A DNA stretch of 43,048 nucleotides, taken from Deltaproteobacteria bacterium. GTDB lineage: Bacteria; Desulfobacterota; Binatia; DP-6. Of the stretch, positions 9,187 through 18,153 are shown in pieces. The DNA lies in the NCBI GenBank assembly GCA_005879795.1, contig VBKJ01000150.1, positions 1 to 43,048 of the forward strand, in the 5' to 3' direction. Made by a program: the position numbers and the translations under genes. Under the pieces are notes generated by a model, which had not been told where the DNA came from, did no database searches, and saw only the letters and a program-made list of their open reading frames with translations. The stretch's first letter is position 1. Every line of letters starts with the position of its first letter.

Positions 9187-11973
9187 TCAGGCGGCCGCGG
9201 CGCGGAAGCGCGTTGCGACCTTGTGCACGCGAAGCGTCGGGACCTCCTCGGGGGGGATGGCGAGGAGCTCGCCCAGGAGCGCGCCGGGCTTGACCGTGCC
9301 CTCGGGCCCCACCGCCAGCTCGAGGGAGAGGCGCTGCGGCGCGGTCATCTCGAGCCCACGGACGAAGCGGCGCGCGTCCACGGTGCGCTCGCCCGTCCGC
9401 GTGTGCTTGCGGAGGGGAAACGACGACGCACCGGCGAAGCGCTCGAGCGCGGCCGCGACCGCGTCGGACGCGGGCGGCCGATCGAGCGCGGCCAGGTCGA
9501 CCTCGTAGACGAAGGCGGCGATGCTGGCGTCGATGCTGGGCGCGGCGCGCGGGACCTCGTCGGCGCCGGCGGGCTCGAGACCCTCGGGGAGCTCCGCGGC
9601 GAGGCGGTCGGCGACCGTCTCCGGCGGGGTGGCGGCGGTGAGGTCCAGGTCGACGTACTCGTCGTCGCTCGAGAAGCCGAGCGGGATGGCGGGGCTGAAG
9701 GAGAGCCGCGGCATCGGGTGGTGCCCCTGCGAGAAGGCGAGCGGCAGGCGGGCGCGGCGCGCGGCACGCAGGAACACGTTGCCGATCTCGCGCGCGCCGA
9801 TGAAGCGCGCGGGGCCGAGCTTGCGGTAGCGCAGGCGGATGCGCTGCGCGGGGGGCGGCGTGGCGGGGGCGGGCGCGAGGGACGACGGCACGGCGCCGAG
9901 CCATTCGTCGGCGTTGCCTTCGCCGGGGGCGCCCCCGGCCCCGCCTGCCACGGGCTCCGGAAGCGGCACCGCGTCGGGCATGGCCGGGCGCGGGCGCGGC
10001 CCTGCGTGGCCCTGCGCGGCGCGCTTGCGCGCCTCGCGCCAGGCCTTGGTCTCCCAGGCGGGGGCGCCGGCGGCGTCCTCGGTGGGGACGACGAGATCGG
10101 CCCAGCGGGATGTCTGGTGGCCGCGGTGGTCGCTGCCCTTGGCGCCGGCGGGGTGGTAGTCGACGTTGCGGACCGCCTGGAAGTCACAGGCGCCGCAGTA
10201 GGTGCAGCGCTCGATCGAGCAGTCGGGCGTGAGGACGCCGCTCACCGCACGCGCCAGGTCCTGGAGGAGGAACTTCCGGCTGACGCCCGCGTCGAGATGG
10301 TCCCAGGGGAGCTTCTCGGCGAGCGGCCTCCGGCGGAGGTAGAAGTGCGGGTCGAGGCCGTGCGCCGCCATCGCCTCGCTCCACACCTCGAGGCGGCAGT
10401 GCTCGGACCAGCCGTCGAAGCGCGCACCCCGCCGCTGCGCGGTCTCGATCACGTCGGCGAGCCGGCGGTCGCCGCGCCCGAAGAGGCCCTCGAGCAGCGA
10501 GAGCCGCGCGTCGTGCCAGCGGAACGCGATCTTCCGCCGTCCGAGCTCGTGGCGCAGGAGCGCCTGGCGCGCGCGCGTCTCCTCGAGCCTGAGCTGCCCT
10601 GCCCACTGGAAGGGCGTGTGGGGTTTGGGCGAGAAGGTGGAGACACTGGCCGTCACCCCGAGGCGCCTGCCGGCCGCGGCGGCGACGCGCGCCGACAGCT
10701 CGGCGATGCCGCGCACGTCCTCTTCGGTCTCGCTCGGAAGCCCGATCATGAAGTAGAGCTTCAGGCTCCGCCAGCCGAGGTCGGCGAACAGGCGCGCGGC
10801 CTCGAGCAGCTCCTCCTCGCGATACTCCTTCTGGATCACGTCGCGCAGGCGCTGCGTGCCGGCCTCGGGCGCGAGCGTGAAGCCCGTCTTCCGCACCCGC
10901 CGGATCTGCTCCAGGATGCGCGGCGAGAGCGCGTCGACGCGTGTCGAGGGGAGCGAGACCGCCACGCGCTCGGGGACGAGGCGGTCCATCAGCTCCTTCA
11001 AGAGCGGATTCACGCCGCTGTAGTCGCCGGTCGACAGCGAAAGCAGCGAGACCTCCTCGTAGCCCGTGCGCTGCATGAGCGCGGCGGTCTCGGCCGCCAG
11101 GCGCTCGGGGTTGCGCTCGCGCAGGGGGCGATAGATGTAACCGGCCTGGCAGAAACGGCAGCCCTTGACGCAGCCGCGCATCACCTCGACGCTCGCGCGG
11201 TCGTGCACCACCCCGACGTTGGGCACGATCGGGTTCGGGGGTGGCGCGAAGCGGTCGAGGTCGACGAGCACCCGCTTGCGGACGCGCGGGCGCGCCGGCT
11301 CGAGCGGCACGACCTCGGCGATCGTCCCGTCCGCGTGGTAGCGGGGCGCGAAGAGAGCCGGCGCGTAGAAGCCCGGGATGTCGGCGAGCGCGCGCAGCAG
11401 CGCGCCGCGGTCGCGGCCGTCCCAGGCGAGCACCCGGTCGCAGATGTCGCCCACCGCCTCCTCGCCGTCGCCGAGGAGCACGCCGTCCAGGAAGGGCGCC
11501 AGCGGCTCGGGGTTGAACGCGCACGGCCCGCCGGCGATCACCAGGGGATGCCGGGGCCCGCGCGCGGCGGCGCGCAGCGGGACGCGGCCCAGCTCGAGCA
11601 TGGTGAGGAGGTTCGTGTAGGTCAGCTCGTACTGGAGGCTGAAGCCGAGCACGTGGAAGTCAGCGAGCGGGAGGTGGCTCTCGAGCGAGACCAGCGGGAG
11701 CCCGCGCGCGCGCAGCAGCGCCTCCAGGTCGGGCCAGGGGGCATAGGCGCGCTCGGCGCCCACCTCGGGGCGGCGGTTGAGGACGTCGTAGAGGATCTGG
11801 AGCCCCAGGTGGGACTGCGCGATCTCGTAGACCTCCGGGAAGCAGAGGGCGAAGCGCAGCCGCACCGTGCCCGGGTCCTTCCGGATCGCCCCGCGCTCGT
11901 TGCCGAGGTAGCGGCCGGGCTTCTCAACCAACGGCAGCAGCCGCTCGTAGGCCTCGCGGAAGGTCGTCGGCAT
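9187..11973 (-). CDS. Two-domain radical SAM protein (TIGR03960-like) fused to a TIGR03936/DUF2344 domain
   Basis: A 928-residue protein. Residues 1-250 form a B12-binding-like N-terminal region without a clear cobalamin DxHxxG motif. The radical SAM core has CVKGCRFC (C268, C272, C275), followed by SLSTGDYSG and [13 protein letters not shown] as in B12-binding radical SAM proteins. A further Cys cluster ([12 protein letters not shown]) precedes a low-complexity linker. From about 710 to the end is the DUF2344 domain ([30 protein letters not shown]). In many bacteria these two parts are separate adjacent genes next to rng; here they are one polypeptide. The function of the family is not established; a tie to RNA or ribosome biology is suggested only by its constant neighbourhood with rng, also seen here. 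ATG 11973 starts the gene; it is divergent from tatA. Confidence 0.9.
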   Translation of the reverse strand: MPTTFREAYERLLPLVEKPGRYLGNERGAIRKDPGTVRLRFALCFPEVYEIAQSHLGLQILYDVLNRRPEVGAERAYAPWPDLEALLRARGLPLVSLESHLPLADFHVLGFSLQYELTYTNLLTMLELGRVPLRAAARGPRHPLVIAGGPCAFNPEPLAPFLDGVLLGDGEEAVGDICDRVLAWDGRDRGALLRALADIPGFYAPALFAPRYHADGTIAEVVPLEPARPRVRKRVLVDLDRFAPPPNPIVPNVGVVHDRASVEVMRGCVKGCRFCQAGYIYRPLRERNPERLAAETAALMQRTGYEEVSLLSLSTGDYSGVNPLLKELMDRLVPERVAVSLPSTRVDALSPRILEQIRRVRKTGFTLAPEAGTQRLRDVIQKEYREEELLEAARLFADLGWRSLKLYFMIGLPSETEEDVRGIAELSARVAAAAGRRLGVTASVSTFSPKPHTPFQWAGQLRLEETRARQALLRHELGRRKIAFRWHDARLSLLEGLFGRGDRRLADVIETAQRRGARFDGWSEHCRLEVWSEAMAAHGLDPHFYLRRRPLAEKLPWDHLDAGVSRKFLLQDLARAVSGVLTPDCSIERCTYCGACDFQAVRNVDYHPAGAKGSDHRGHQTSRWADLVVPTEDAAGAPAWETKAWREARKRAAQGHAGPRPRPAMPDAVPLPEPVAGGAGGAPGEGNADEWLGAVPSSLAPAPATPPPAQRIRLRYRKLGPARFIGAREIGNVFLRAARRARLPLAFSQGHHPMPRLSFSPAIPLGFSSDDEYVDLDLTAATPPETVADRLAAELPEGLEPAGADEVPRAAPSIDASIAAFVYEVDLAALDRPPASDAVAAALERFAGASSFPLRKHTRTGERTVDARRFVRGLEMTAPQRLSLELAVGPEGTVKPGALLGELLAIPPEEVPTLRVHKVATRFRAAAA

Positions 11974-12059
11974 GCGAGGCAGCGCAGTATAGGAAGCACC
12001 CCCCGGCAGCGCAATTGAGCCAGCTTGCCTGCCCGGGCGGGCTCCCCTATGATTCGCGC

Positions 12060-12263
12060 ATGTTCGGGATGGGCATCGGCGAGCTGCTCGTCGTGCTCGT
12101 GATCGTCCTCGTCGTGTTCGGGGCCGGCCGGCTACCCGAGGTGATGGGCAGCATTGGCCAGGGGGTCCAGGCCTTCAAGAAGGGGCTGCGCGAGCCGCCG
12201 GAGATCGACGTCACGCCCAAGGACGCCGACGCCGCGAAGGCGAAGAAGCCCGAGACCTCCTAG
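12060..12263 (+). CDS. tatA: Sec-independent translocase subunit TatA/E
   Basis: A 67-residue protein with one N-terminal membrane helix ([17 protein letters not shown]), the hinge [10 protein letters not shown], an amphipathic helix ([14 protein letters not shown]) and a charged tail, the exact plan of TatA-family proteins, which form the Tat pore for folded proteins. The start is ATG 12060; an upstream in-frame extension (from 12015) adds a non-conserved segment. No tatB or tatC is near, which is usual when tatA stands alone. One confirmed-looking client is encoded nearby (the RR-signal metallophosphoesterase at 4.6 kb). Its stop shares two bases with the stop of the convergent zinc-ribbon gene. 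Confidence 0.93.
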   Translation: MFGMGIGELLVVLVIVLVVFGAGRLPEVMGSIGQGVQAFKKGLREPPEIDVTPKDADAAKAKKPETS

Positions 12264-13042
12264 CCCCGTCGGCTCGGCGCCTGCACGGCGACCACCTCGG
12301 CGCCGAACTCGCGCAGGTCGGTGGCCGGCGAGGCGAACACGACCAGGAAATCCGCCTGCTCGCCGGGGGCGAGCGACCAGTCCTTGGGCGGCTCGAGGGT
12401 CTGGAGGAGCGCGATCTCGCGCAGCGACAGGTCCTGGACGTCGCGGGGCGCCGCCCCGCAGAACACGACCTGCCGCTGCTCCTGCGCGCCGGCGATCCGC
12501 CCCTCGATCTGGATGCTGCGCACCGGGACCCCCGAGTTGTTCACCGCCGTCCCCGAGATGACGAAGACGAGCCGGTCGCCCTGGACGCGCTCGTAGCGTC
12601 CCTTCACGTCGTTCAGCTGGACGATGGTGGGCTGGAGGCGCGCCTCGGTCAGGCGGGAGCCGATCAGCGGCACGCTGCCGAACGCCGTGCGCAGGCCCTC
12701 CGGGTGAGTGTAGAGGTAGACGGAGAGGATCGCGTAGCCAAGGCTCACGAGGACCATGGTACGCACCGCGAAGCGCGCCGGGCTCTTCATGGGCCGCCCC
12801 TCCTCCGGTGCGACGTCGTACGCCACCGCCACGGGATCGGGCGCGGCATCATCGTCCCCAGGCTCGTCATCGAAGGCGAACTCGCGCTCCTCGTCCTCGG
12901 CGCCGGAGAGCATTGCCGGCTCGACAGCGCCGGCCTCGAACACGTGCCGGCAGCGGGCGCAACGGTAGGTCGTGTCCGCGCCGGGCTCCGCGCGCGCCGG
13001 CCGGCGGTAGAGCGTACCGCAGCGCGGACACTCGACAGTCAT
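12260..13042 (-). CDS. MJ0042 zinc-ribbon / DUF3426 membrane protein
   Basis: A 260-residue protein. The N-terminus has a CPRC...CARC zinc ribbon (C5, C8, C28, C31) of the MJ0042 type, then an acidic stretch (about 48-80), one membrane helix near 92-112, and a C-terminal beta-rich DUF3426-like domain ([28 protein letters not shown]) that would lie outside the membrane. Proteins of this build are common and uncharacterised in Gram-negative bacteria. ATG 13042 is 59 bases after the mlaD stop, so it may be the last gene of the Mla operon or have its own transcription. It meets tatA tail to tail with overlapping stop codons. Confidence 0.8.
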   Translation of the reverse strand: MTVECPRCGTLYRRPARAEPGADTTYRCARCRHVFEAGAVEPAMLSGAEDEEREFAFDDEPGDDDAAPDPVAVAYDVAPEEGRPMKSPARFAVRTMVLVSLGYAILSVYLYTHPEGLRTAFGSVPLIGSRLTEARLQPTIVQLNDVKGRYERVQGDRLVFVISGTAVNNSGVPVRSIQIEGRIAGAQEQRQVVFCGAAPRDVQDLSLREIALLQTLEPPKDWSLAPGEQADFLVVFASPATDLREFGAEVVAVQAPSRRG

Positions 13043-13101
13043 AAGGTCGGGCGCATCCTACGCACCGGCGGGTGAAACGCAAACCGAGCCGAGCGTCCCG
13101 G

Positions 13102-14142
13102 CTACGGGCGACCCCGATCGCCCGCCGGCGCGTCGGTCTGCGGCGGAGCGTCCGGCGTCGGCGCGGAGCCGCCGCCGCCGAAGAAGCGCAGCAGCCAGCT
13201 CTTGCGAGCGCCGCCCAGGAGCGCCTTGGTGTCGTGGTAGAGCGACGGGTCGTTCACCAGCTTGCCGAGCGTGCCCTGGCCGCGGTCGAGCTTGGCGGCC
13301 ACATCGGCCAGGTCGCTGATCGCCCGGTCGAGGTTGCCGAGCACGCGGTGGGCGTAAGCCTCGTCCTCCATCAGCCGTGCGAGCGCCCCGTTGCCGCGGT
13401 TGAGACGGGTGGTGAGCTGGTCGAGCGAGCGGGCGGAGTGGCGCACGTGGCCGAGCAGCTCGCGCGATTCCTTGGTGCCGCTGGTGAGCTGCCCGAGGAC
13501 CCCCTCGCCGCGGTCGACACGCTCGAGGATCTTCGCGAGCGACGCGGTCGTCGCCTGGACGTTCGCCATCGTGCGCTGCAGGTCGACCAGCGGCGCCTCG
13601 CCCAGCTCGCGGTTGCGGAGCATGGCGCCGAGCAGCCCCTCGCCGCGCTGGATGGAGCCCAGGACGTCCTTCAACGAGGCCGTCACCTCGACGATGTTGG
13701 TCACGATGTCGCCGCCCTGGCCGACCAGCGCCTCGATCTCGACCGGGTCGATCGAGGCGATCAGCCCGCCGGGCGACACGGGCGGCGACTCCGGCGTGCC
13801 CGCCGACAGCTCGATGTAGCGGTCGCCGAGGAGGCCGAGCGTGCGGATGGAAGCCACCGTGTTCTCGCGGATGCGCGGCGCGATATCCCCCTTCACGTTG
13901 ATGAGCACCTGGATGTGGCTGACCGCGGGATCGGGCGGGAAGCGCATCTCCACCACCGTGCCGATGGGCACGCCGCTCAGGCTGACCGGGGCGCCGGTCT
14001 GGAGCCCGCCGGTGCGCGTGAAATGCACCTCGTAGTGGACCTTCCGCTCCCAGAAGGGCTGCTCCTGGTTGAGCGAGAAGGTGGTCACCATGAGGATGGC
14101 GAGCGCGGTGGCGACCAGGAGCCCGATCTTGGTGGTGCGCAT
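13102..14142 (-). CDS. mlaD: MlaD/MCE-domain lipid transport protein
   Basis: A 346-residue membrane-anchored periplasmic protein: one N-terminal helix (residues 6-23), then the MCE domain (about 37-120; FTRTGGLQTGAPVSLSGVPIG, LGLLGDRYIEL), and a helical C-terminal part with four copies of an RGxGxLxxL motif at about 166, 211, 249 and 287. MCE proteins form a hexameric ring that passes phospholipids between membranes, with MlaE as permease and MlaF as ATPase, both encoded immediately upstream. The motif-repeat tail is longer than in E. coli MlaD (183 residues) and is typical of PqiB-unlike, helical needle-forming MCE proteins (inference). ATG 14142 is 6 bases after the mlaF stop. Confidence 0.92.
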   Translation of the reverse strand: MRTTKIGLLVATALAILMVTTFSLNQEQPFWERKVHYEVHFTRTGGLQTGAPVSLSGVPIGTVVEMRFPPDPAVSHIQVLINVKGDIAPRIRENTVASIRTLGLLGDRYIELSAGTPESPPVSPGGLIASIDPVEIEALVGQGGDIVTNIVEVTASLKDVLGSIQRGEGLLGAMLRNRELGEAPLVDLQRTMANVQATTASLAKILERVDRGEGVLGQLTSGTKESRELLGHVRHSARSLDQLTTRLNRGNGALARLMEDEAYAHRVLGNLDRAISDLADVAAKLDRGQGTLGKLVNDPSLYHDTKALLGGARKSWLLRFFGGGGSAPTPDAPPQTDAPAGDRGRP

Positions 14143-14148
14143 CGCGGT

Positions 14149-14886
14149 CTAGGCGGCGTTCAGGAACTCGTGCAGGAAGGGGTCGCGCGAGGCGCGTGCC
14201 TCGTCGGGCGTGCCGACGAACCGGATGCGGCCCTCGTGCAGGAAGGCGACCCGGTCGGCGACCAGGAAAGCGCTGCCGAGGTCGTGGGTCACCACCACCG
14301 AGCTCACCCCGAGACGGCGCTGCAGGTCGCGGATCAGGTGATTGATCTTGGCGGCGACCACCGGGTCGAGACCGGTGGTCGGCTCGTCGTAGAGGAGCGC
14401 GCGCGGCTCGAGCACGAGCGCGCGCGCCAGGGCGGCCCGCTTGCGCATCCCACCCGAGAGCTCGGCCGGCATGAGCTCTTCGCTGCCGGCCAGGTCGACC
14501 ATTTCAAGAGCCTGGCGCACGCGGCCGGGGATGGCGTGAGGCGGCAGCAGGCGATGCTCGCGCAGGGGGTAGGCGACGTTCTCGCCCACGGTGAGCGAGT
14601 CGAAGAGGGCGCCCTGCTGGAAGAGCATGGCGACGTTGCGCCGCACCGGCACGAGCGCATCCTCGTCGAGCCCCTGGAGGATCACGCCGTCCACCTCGAC
14701 CTCGCCGGCGTCGGGCACGAGCAGGGCGTTCATGTGCTTCAGGAGCACGCTCTTCCCCGAGCCGCTCCCGCCCAGCACGACGAGCGTCTCGCCCCCGAGC
14801 ACGTCGAGCGTGAGCCCGCGCAGCACGGGCTTGGCGCCGAAGGCCTTCTCGAGGCCGCGGCAGCGGATGTAGGGCCGTTCGCTCAC
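14149..14886 (-). CDS. mlaF: MlaF phospholipid transporter ATPase
   Basis: A 245-residue ABC ATPase with Walker A GGSGSGKS (39-46), Q-loop Gln90 (FQQGALFDSLTV is the MlaF-type sequence), signature LSGGMRKR (143-150), Walker B ALLYDEPTTGLDP and the H-loop THD. It energises the MlaE permease for phospholipid traffic in outer-membrane lipid asymmetry. The GTG start at 14886 overlaps the mlaE stop as GTGA, so translation is coupled. Confidence 0.94.
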   Translation of the reverse strand: MSERPYIRCRGLEKAFGAKPVLRGLTLDVLGGETLVVLGGSGSGKSVLLKHMNALLVPDAGEVEVDGVILQGLDEDALVPVRRNVAMLFQQGALFDSLTVGENVAYPLREHRLLPPHAIPGRVRQALEMVDLAGSEELMPAELSGGMRKRAALARALVLEPRALLYDEPTTGLDPVVAAKINHLIRDLQRRLGVSSVVVTHDLGSAFLVADRVAFLHEGRIRFVGTPDEARASRDPFLHEFLNAA

Positions 14887-15704
14887 GAGAGGAGGAAGAG
14901 CTTGGTCAAGAAGAAGTCCGAGATGAGGACGGTGATCGAGGCGGCGACGACGGTCCGGGTGGTGGCGCGGCCCACACCGTCGGCGCCGCCGGTCACCTGG
15001 AGCCCGTTCAGGCAGGCGATGATGCCGATGAAGTACGCGAAGAAGAACGACTTGCCGATGCCCGAGAAGACGTCGCGCAGGTAGAGCACCTGGATGAGCG
15101 AGTTCACGTAGAACTCGCCGCTGACGTTGAGCTCGGTCACGGAGAGGAGGAGTCCGCCCAGGATGCCGACCAGGTCGCCGATGATCGTGAGCACGGGCAG
15201 CATGACGAGGATGGCGATCAGCCGGGGGACGACGAGGTTCCGGATCGGGCTCGCGCCGAGGGCGCGGATGGCGTCGATCTGATCGGTGACCGCCATCGTG
15301 CCGAGCTCGGCCGTGATCCCCGCGCCGACCCGCCCGCCGATCATGAGCGCGGTCAGCACGGGACCCAGCTCGCGCACCAGCGCCATGCCCACGATGCGCG
15401 ACACGAACATCTTGGCGCCGAAGCGCGCCATGTAGGTGCCGAGCTGGAGCGCCAGCACCATGCCGGTGAAGAACGCGGTCAGGTTCACGATGGAGAGCGA
15501 GCGCCAGCCGACCTGTTCGAGCTGCACGACCACCGTGCGCCACTCGGGCGGGCGGCCGAGCGCAGCGCGGACGGCGTCGCGCGTGAGCAGCGCCACGGCG
15601 CCGAGCCCGTCGAGCAGGGCCAGGATGCCGGTCGGCACGGGCGCCGCGCGCGCGCCGGAGTCCGGCGTGCGGGCGGCCTGCACACCGACCATGGGCGGGT
15701 TCAT
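14883..15704 (-). CDS. mlaE: MlaE lipid transport permease
   Basis: A 273-residue inner-membrane permease of the MlaE/YrbE family, with about five helices. The conserved core is plain: ELGPVLTALMIGGRVGAG, TAELGTMAVTDQIDAIRALG and PRLIAILVMLPVL, plus the terminal TRTVVAASITVLISDFFLTK. It is the membrane part of the MlaEFD complex. Residues 1-45 are an N-terminal extension that includes an amphipathic region, as in longer family members. ATG 15704 overlaps the stop of the upstream membrane-protein gene (ATGA). Confidence 0.94.
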   Translation of the reverse strand: MNPPMVGVQAARTPDSGARAAPVPTGILALLDGLGAVALLTRDAVRAALGRPPEWRTVVVQLEQVGWRSLSIVNLTAFFTGMVLALQLGTYMARFGAKMFVSRIVGMALVRELGPVLTALMIGGRVGAGITAELGTMAVTDQIDAIRALGASPIRNLVVPRLIAILVMLPVLTIIGDLVGILGGLLLSVTELNVSGEFYVNSLIQVLYLRDVFSGIGKSFFFAYFIGIIACLNGLQVTGGADGVGRATTRTVVAASITVLISDFFLTKLFLLS

Positions 15705-16801
15705 ATCGACGGGGGGAGGGGAGTGTCAAATCGCGCCGGGCCCGAACGCGCGCCGACGGAGTGCACCGCCTGGAGCATGATGCCGTGGAAGAAGAAGAGG
15801 CTCACGAGCAGCGGGAGCACGTAGTAGGCGAGGCGGAAGAGCAGCACGGCGACGAAGGCGGTCTCGTACGGCACGGAGAGGCTCGCGAAGACCGCCGTCA
15901 TCGAGCCCTCCATCACGCCGAGCCCACCCGGCACGAGCGACACGAGCGAGAGGCAGATGCCGACCGCGAAGCCGATCACCACGAGGCCCGGGGGGATGGG
16001 GTAGCGGACGGCGCGGAACGCGGCCCACAGGATGGCGATGGTGAGCGCCCAGTCGAGCATGATCCACGCCGCGGGCGCGAGCATCCGATCCTTGCGGTCG
16101 AGGAGGAACTCGAGCCCCTGGTTCAGGTTGTGTTGGAAGCGCCACAGGCGCACGCGCCCCGGGGTCCAGCGCGGGACAACTCGCCGGAGGACACGATGTC
16201 CGGTGTTGGCGACGAAGAAGAGCGTCCGCCGGCGCAGCTGACGGTGATACATGAGCACCACGGCGTAAGTGAGCAGCCCCGTGAAGAGTGCCAGCGCGAC
16301 GCTCGCCGCCACGAGCGCCACCCCGGGCAGCACGTGCCGGAGGACCAGGCTCGCGAAGCCCACGGCGATGAAGGAGAGCAGGGTGAAGTTGGTGAGGAAG
16401 GTCTGCACGAGCGAGATCAGGACCGCGCGCCCCGTGGGGATGCGCTGCTGCGAGAGGAGATACATGCGCACCGCGAAGCCGGAGAGCCCGGCGCTGGTCA
16501 CCAGGTAGTTGGCCGTGTTCGAGACGAACGTGATCCGCAGCCAGGTGGGGAAGCCGAGCCGCAGGCCGGCCGCCTCCGCGATCCCCTGGTAGGAGCGCGA
16601 CATGGCCGCGTAGGAGGCGAGCGTCAGCAGGGCCAACACGACCAGCATCAGGGGATGGATGCCGGCGATCGTGCGCAGCAGCGCGGGCCCGTTGGCGAGT
16701 GCGCCGAGCAGAACGAGCAGGCCGCCGCCGGCGGTGAGCGCGGCGGCGAGGACGATCCGCCGGCGCCGGCCTACCGGGCCGTCAGCACGCCGGGCCGGCA
16801 A
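15701..16801 (-). CDS. UPF0104/YbhN (lysylphosphatidylglycerol-synthase-like) integral membrane protein
   Basis: A 366-residue protein with eight or so membrane helices. Sequence features of the UPF0104/YbhN family are visible: FVSNTANYLVTSAGLSGFAVR, a mid-protein cytoplasmic arginine-rich loop, and VGICLSLVSLVPGGLGVMEGS near the C-terminus. The family is related to the flippase domain of MprF and is found with lipid or glycolipid handling genes; no synthase domain is attached here. The start is TTG 16801, with a 20-base overlap with the upstream gene; no better ATG or GTG lies before the first helix. Its place directly before mlaE, with an ATGA overlap, suggests a job in the same lipid pathway (inference). 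Confidence 0.8.
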   Translation of the reverse strand: MPARRADGPVGRRRRIVLAAALTAGGGLLVLLGALANGPALLRTIAGIHPLMLVVLALLTLASYAAMSRSYQGIAEAAGLRLGFPTWLRITFVSNTANYLVTSAGLSGFAVRMYLLSQQRIPTGRAVLISLVQTFLTNFTLLSFIAVGFASLVLRHVLPGVALVAASVALALFTGLLTYAVVLMYHRQLRRRTLFFVANTGHRVLRRVVPRWTPGRVRLWRFQHNLNQGLEFLLDRKDRMLAPAAWIMLDWALTIAILWAAFRAVRYPIPPGLVVIGFAVGICLSLVSLVPGGLGVMEGSMTAVFASLSVPYETAFVAVLLFRLAYYVLPLLVSLFFFHGIMLQAVHSVGARSGPARFDTPLPPSI

Positions 16802-17783
16802 TGAGGCGCTTGGCCATCCACCACACGGCGGCTCCGGCGATGAAGCCGAGCGGCCCGCCGAAGATCATCGAGCCGATCAGGGCCGAGAAGTCGGGGTGGA
16901 CGGCGTTGCTCGTCCAGAAGATGAGGGCCGTGCCGAGCACGGCGGCAGTGGAGACGGTGAGCCCGCCATCGGTCTCTGGCACCGGGCCGAGGCGGTCGAA
17001 GGCGACCACCGCCGCCATGAGCGCGGTGGCGAGGAGCCCGAGCACGAGCTGGCCGGGGAGCGGGTGGGGATAGGCCGAGATCGTGATCGGCTGCGCGCTC
17101 TCGGGCTCGAGAACGACGTGCGTGACCGTCAGGTCGCCGCGCTCCGGATTCGAGAGCATGCGCACGTCGGCGGTGTGCCTCTGGTGTACGGTGGCGGAGC
17201 CCCGCCGGCCGAGACGACGCGTGCTCAGGCGGTCCTCGAAGGTGCCCTTCAAGACGCGCGTGCCGCCCGCACCCTCGAACGTCAGACTGTAGTTGACGGG
17301 TGGCGCGACGTTGCCGCTCGGGCTCTCGGCGAGCTGACCCTCGAGGAGGAGATCGACGGCCGCGCGCCCCGCGGCCGGGATGCGGAGCGGGAGCCCGCTC
17401 CCCGCTGCCGTCACCTGCGCCGCGTTGATGAGCGGGGTGCCCGGGAAGAGGCGCACGTGGAAGGGCACGTAGCAGGCGGCGAACCAGACCAGGCCGAGCC
17501 CGGCGCCCAGGAGCCGCTCGCGCGGCGCGTGCGCCCCGATCACGAGCGGACGCTCGCTGATATAGAGGAGGAGCACGAGCGACGCGGCGACCGTGCCGGC
17601 GAGCGCGGCCGCGCTCCCCACCGTCCCGGCGGCGGAGAGCGCGGCCAGGAAGGCGATGACCGCGAGCGCGAGCGCGGGTACGCCCCAGCTGCGCGCCGCG
17701 TCGGCCGCTGCCATGGCCGCGAGCGGAGCCCGCGGACGCGACTTGGCTCCTGCCGGTGCGCGGCTGCGAGACGCGGTGGCCAT
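16782..17783 (-). CDS. Unknown integral membrane protein
   Basis: A 333-residue protein I do not recognise. The N-terminus is basic and Ala/Pro-rich (residues 1-28), then three hydrophobic helices (about 35-110), a soluble segment of roughly 125 residues (about 115-235) rich in beta-type sequence (NYSLTFEGAGGTRVLKGTFE), and three more helices to the end, the last as GGPLGFIAGAAVWWMAKRL. The central part would lie outside the cytoplasm if the positive-inside rule holds. The start is ATG 17783; upstream in-frame sequence is low in coding character. As first gene of the run that leads through the YbhN-like gene into mlaEFD, it may belong to lipid transport, but nothing in its sequence proves this. 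Confidence 0.7.
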   Translation of the reverse strand: MATASRSRAPAGAKSRPRAPLAAMAAADAARSWGVPALALAVIAFLAALSAAGTVGSAAALAGTVAASLVLLLYISERPLVIGAHAPRERLLGAGLGLVWFAACYVPFHVRLFPGTPLINAAQVTAAGSGLPLRIPAAGRAAVDLLLEGQLAESPSGNVAPPVNYSLTFEGAGGTRVLKGTFEDRLSTRRLGRRGSATVHQRHTADVRMLSNPERGDLTVTHVVLEPESAQPITISAYPHPLPGQLVLGLLATALMAAVVAFDRLGPVPETDGGLTVSTAAVLGTALIFWTSNAVHPDFSALIGSMIFGGPLGFIAGAAVWWMAKRLIAGPAC

Positions 17784-17888
17784 CGGGCGGCGGCTTCGAC
17801 CCGGGCGGCCTTCTATCCCAGCGTGGGGGGAGGGGCAAGCTGCGGCCCGCGCAGGGTCAGCTTGCGAGCCGCCAGCTCCTCGACCGGT

Positions 17889-17904
17889 GAGTGACCGTTC
17901 ACTC
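17889..17904. promoter_or_regulatory. 16-bp palindrome, TetR-operator-like
   Basis: GAGTGACCGTTCACTC: GAGTGA and TCACTC are perfect inverted arms around CCGT. TetR-family operators often have a TGAnCGnTCA core, so a regulator of that family is a reasonable guess, but no tetR gene is in the window. It lies about 105 bases upstream of the unknown membrane protein start and 127 bases upstream of the promoter for the HTH gene. Confidence 0.4.
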
Positions 17905-18015
17905 CAAAACGCTGGCTCACGTGCAGAAACCGAGCGATCACGGATTGCCCGGGGCAAAACTCCCCTCTTCCCGGAGAAGGGGCAAACCAACGGGCCTGGG
18001 TCGTATTTGCCCTAG

Positions 18016-18045
18016 TTGACAAAGGCTACCGACTTTCGGCCTAAT
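18016..18045 (+). promoter_or_regulatory. Candidate sigma-70 promoter for the HTH gene
   Basis: A perfect -35 TTGACA at 18016-18021, an 18-base spacer and CCTAAT at 18040-18045 as -10. In sequence of this GC content a perfect -35 in an intergenic gap upstream of a + gene is notable. The -10 match is moderate. Confidence 0.4.
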
Positions 18046-18108
18046 GTCCTCACGCCCTTCCGGGGGGGACTTGCCCGGGAAATGTCAACCAGAGGTGGAA
18101 GGAGCCGG

Positions 18109-18153
18109 ATGCCGAGATGTTTGAGCCAGCCCAGCAGGGGGAGAACGCAGTGA
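18109..18153 (+). other. Possible 14-codon leader ORF coupled to the HTH gene
   Basis: ATG 18109 follows GGAAGGAG by four bases, and its short frame ends in TGA at 18151-18153, which shares a base with ATG 18153 of the next gene (TGATG). The arrangement would allow translational coupling. The peptide (MPRCLSQPSRGRTQ) has no recognisable feature; chance occurrence is possible. Confidence 0.25.

Larger units (their letters stand above)
17784..18152. other. Intergenic region with regulatory-looking elements
   Basis: About 370 bases between two divergent genes, AT-richer than its surroundings. It contains a 16-bp palindrome (17889-17904), an imperfect hairpin CCCCTCTTCCCGG/AGAAGGGG at 17962-17982 flanked by two direct copies of GGGGCAAA (17951-17958, 17979-17986), a sigma-70-like promoter (18016-18045) and a possible leader ORF. 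No tRNA, and no gene I can support. Confidence 0.5.

Noticed and set aside
5969-9508. 1179-residue open frame spanning the cytochrome, kinase and rng regions
   Set aside because: No stop by chance in high-GC DNA; it crosses real genes in both directions and has no motifs.
9223-12018. 931-residue + frame opposite the radical SAM gene
   Set aside because: Antisense shadow rich in Arg, Gly, Ala and Glu; the opposite strand carries the clear CxxxCxxC enzyme.
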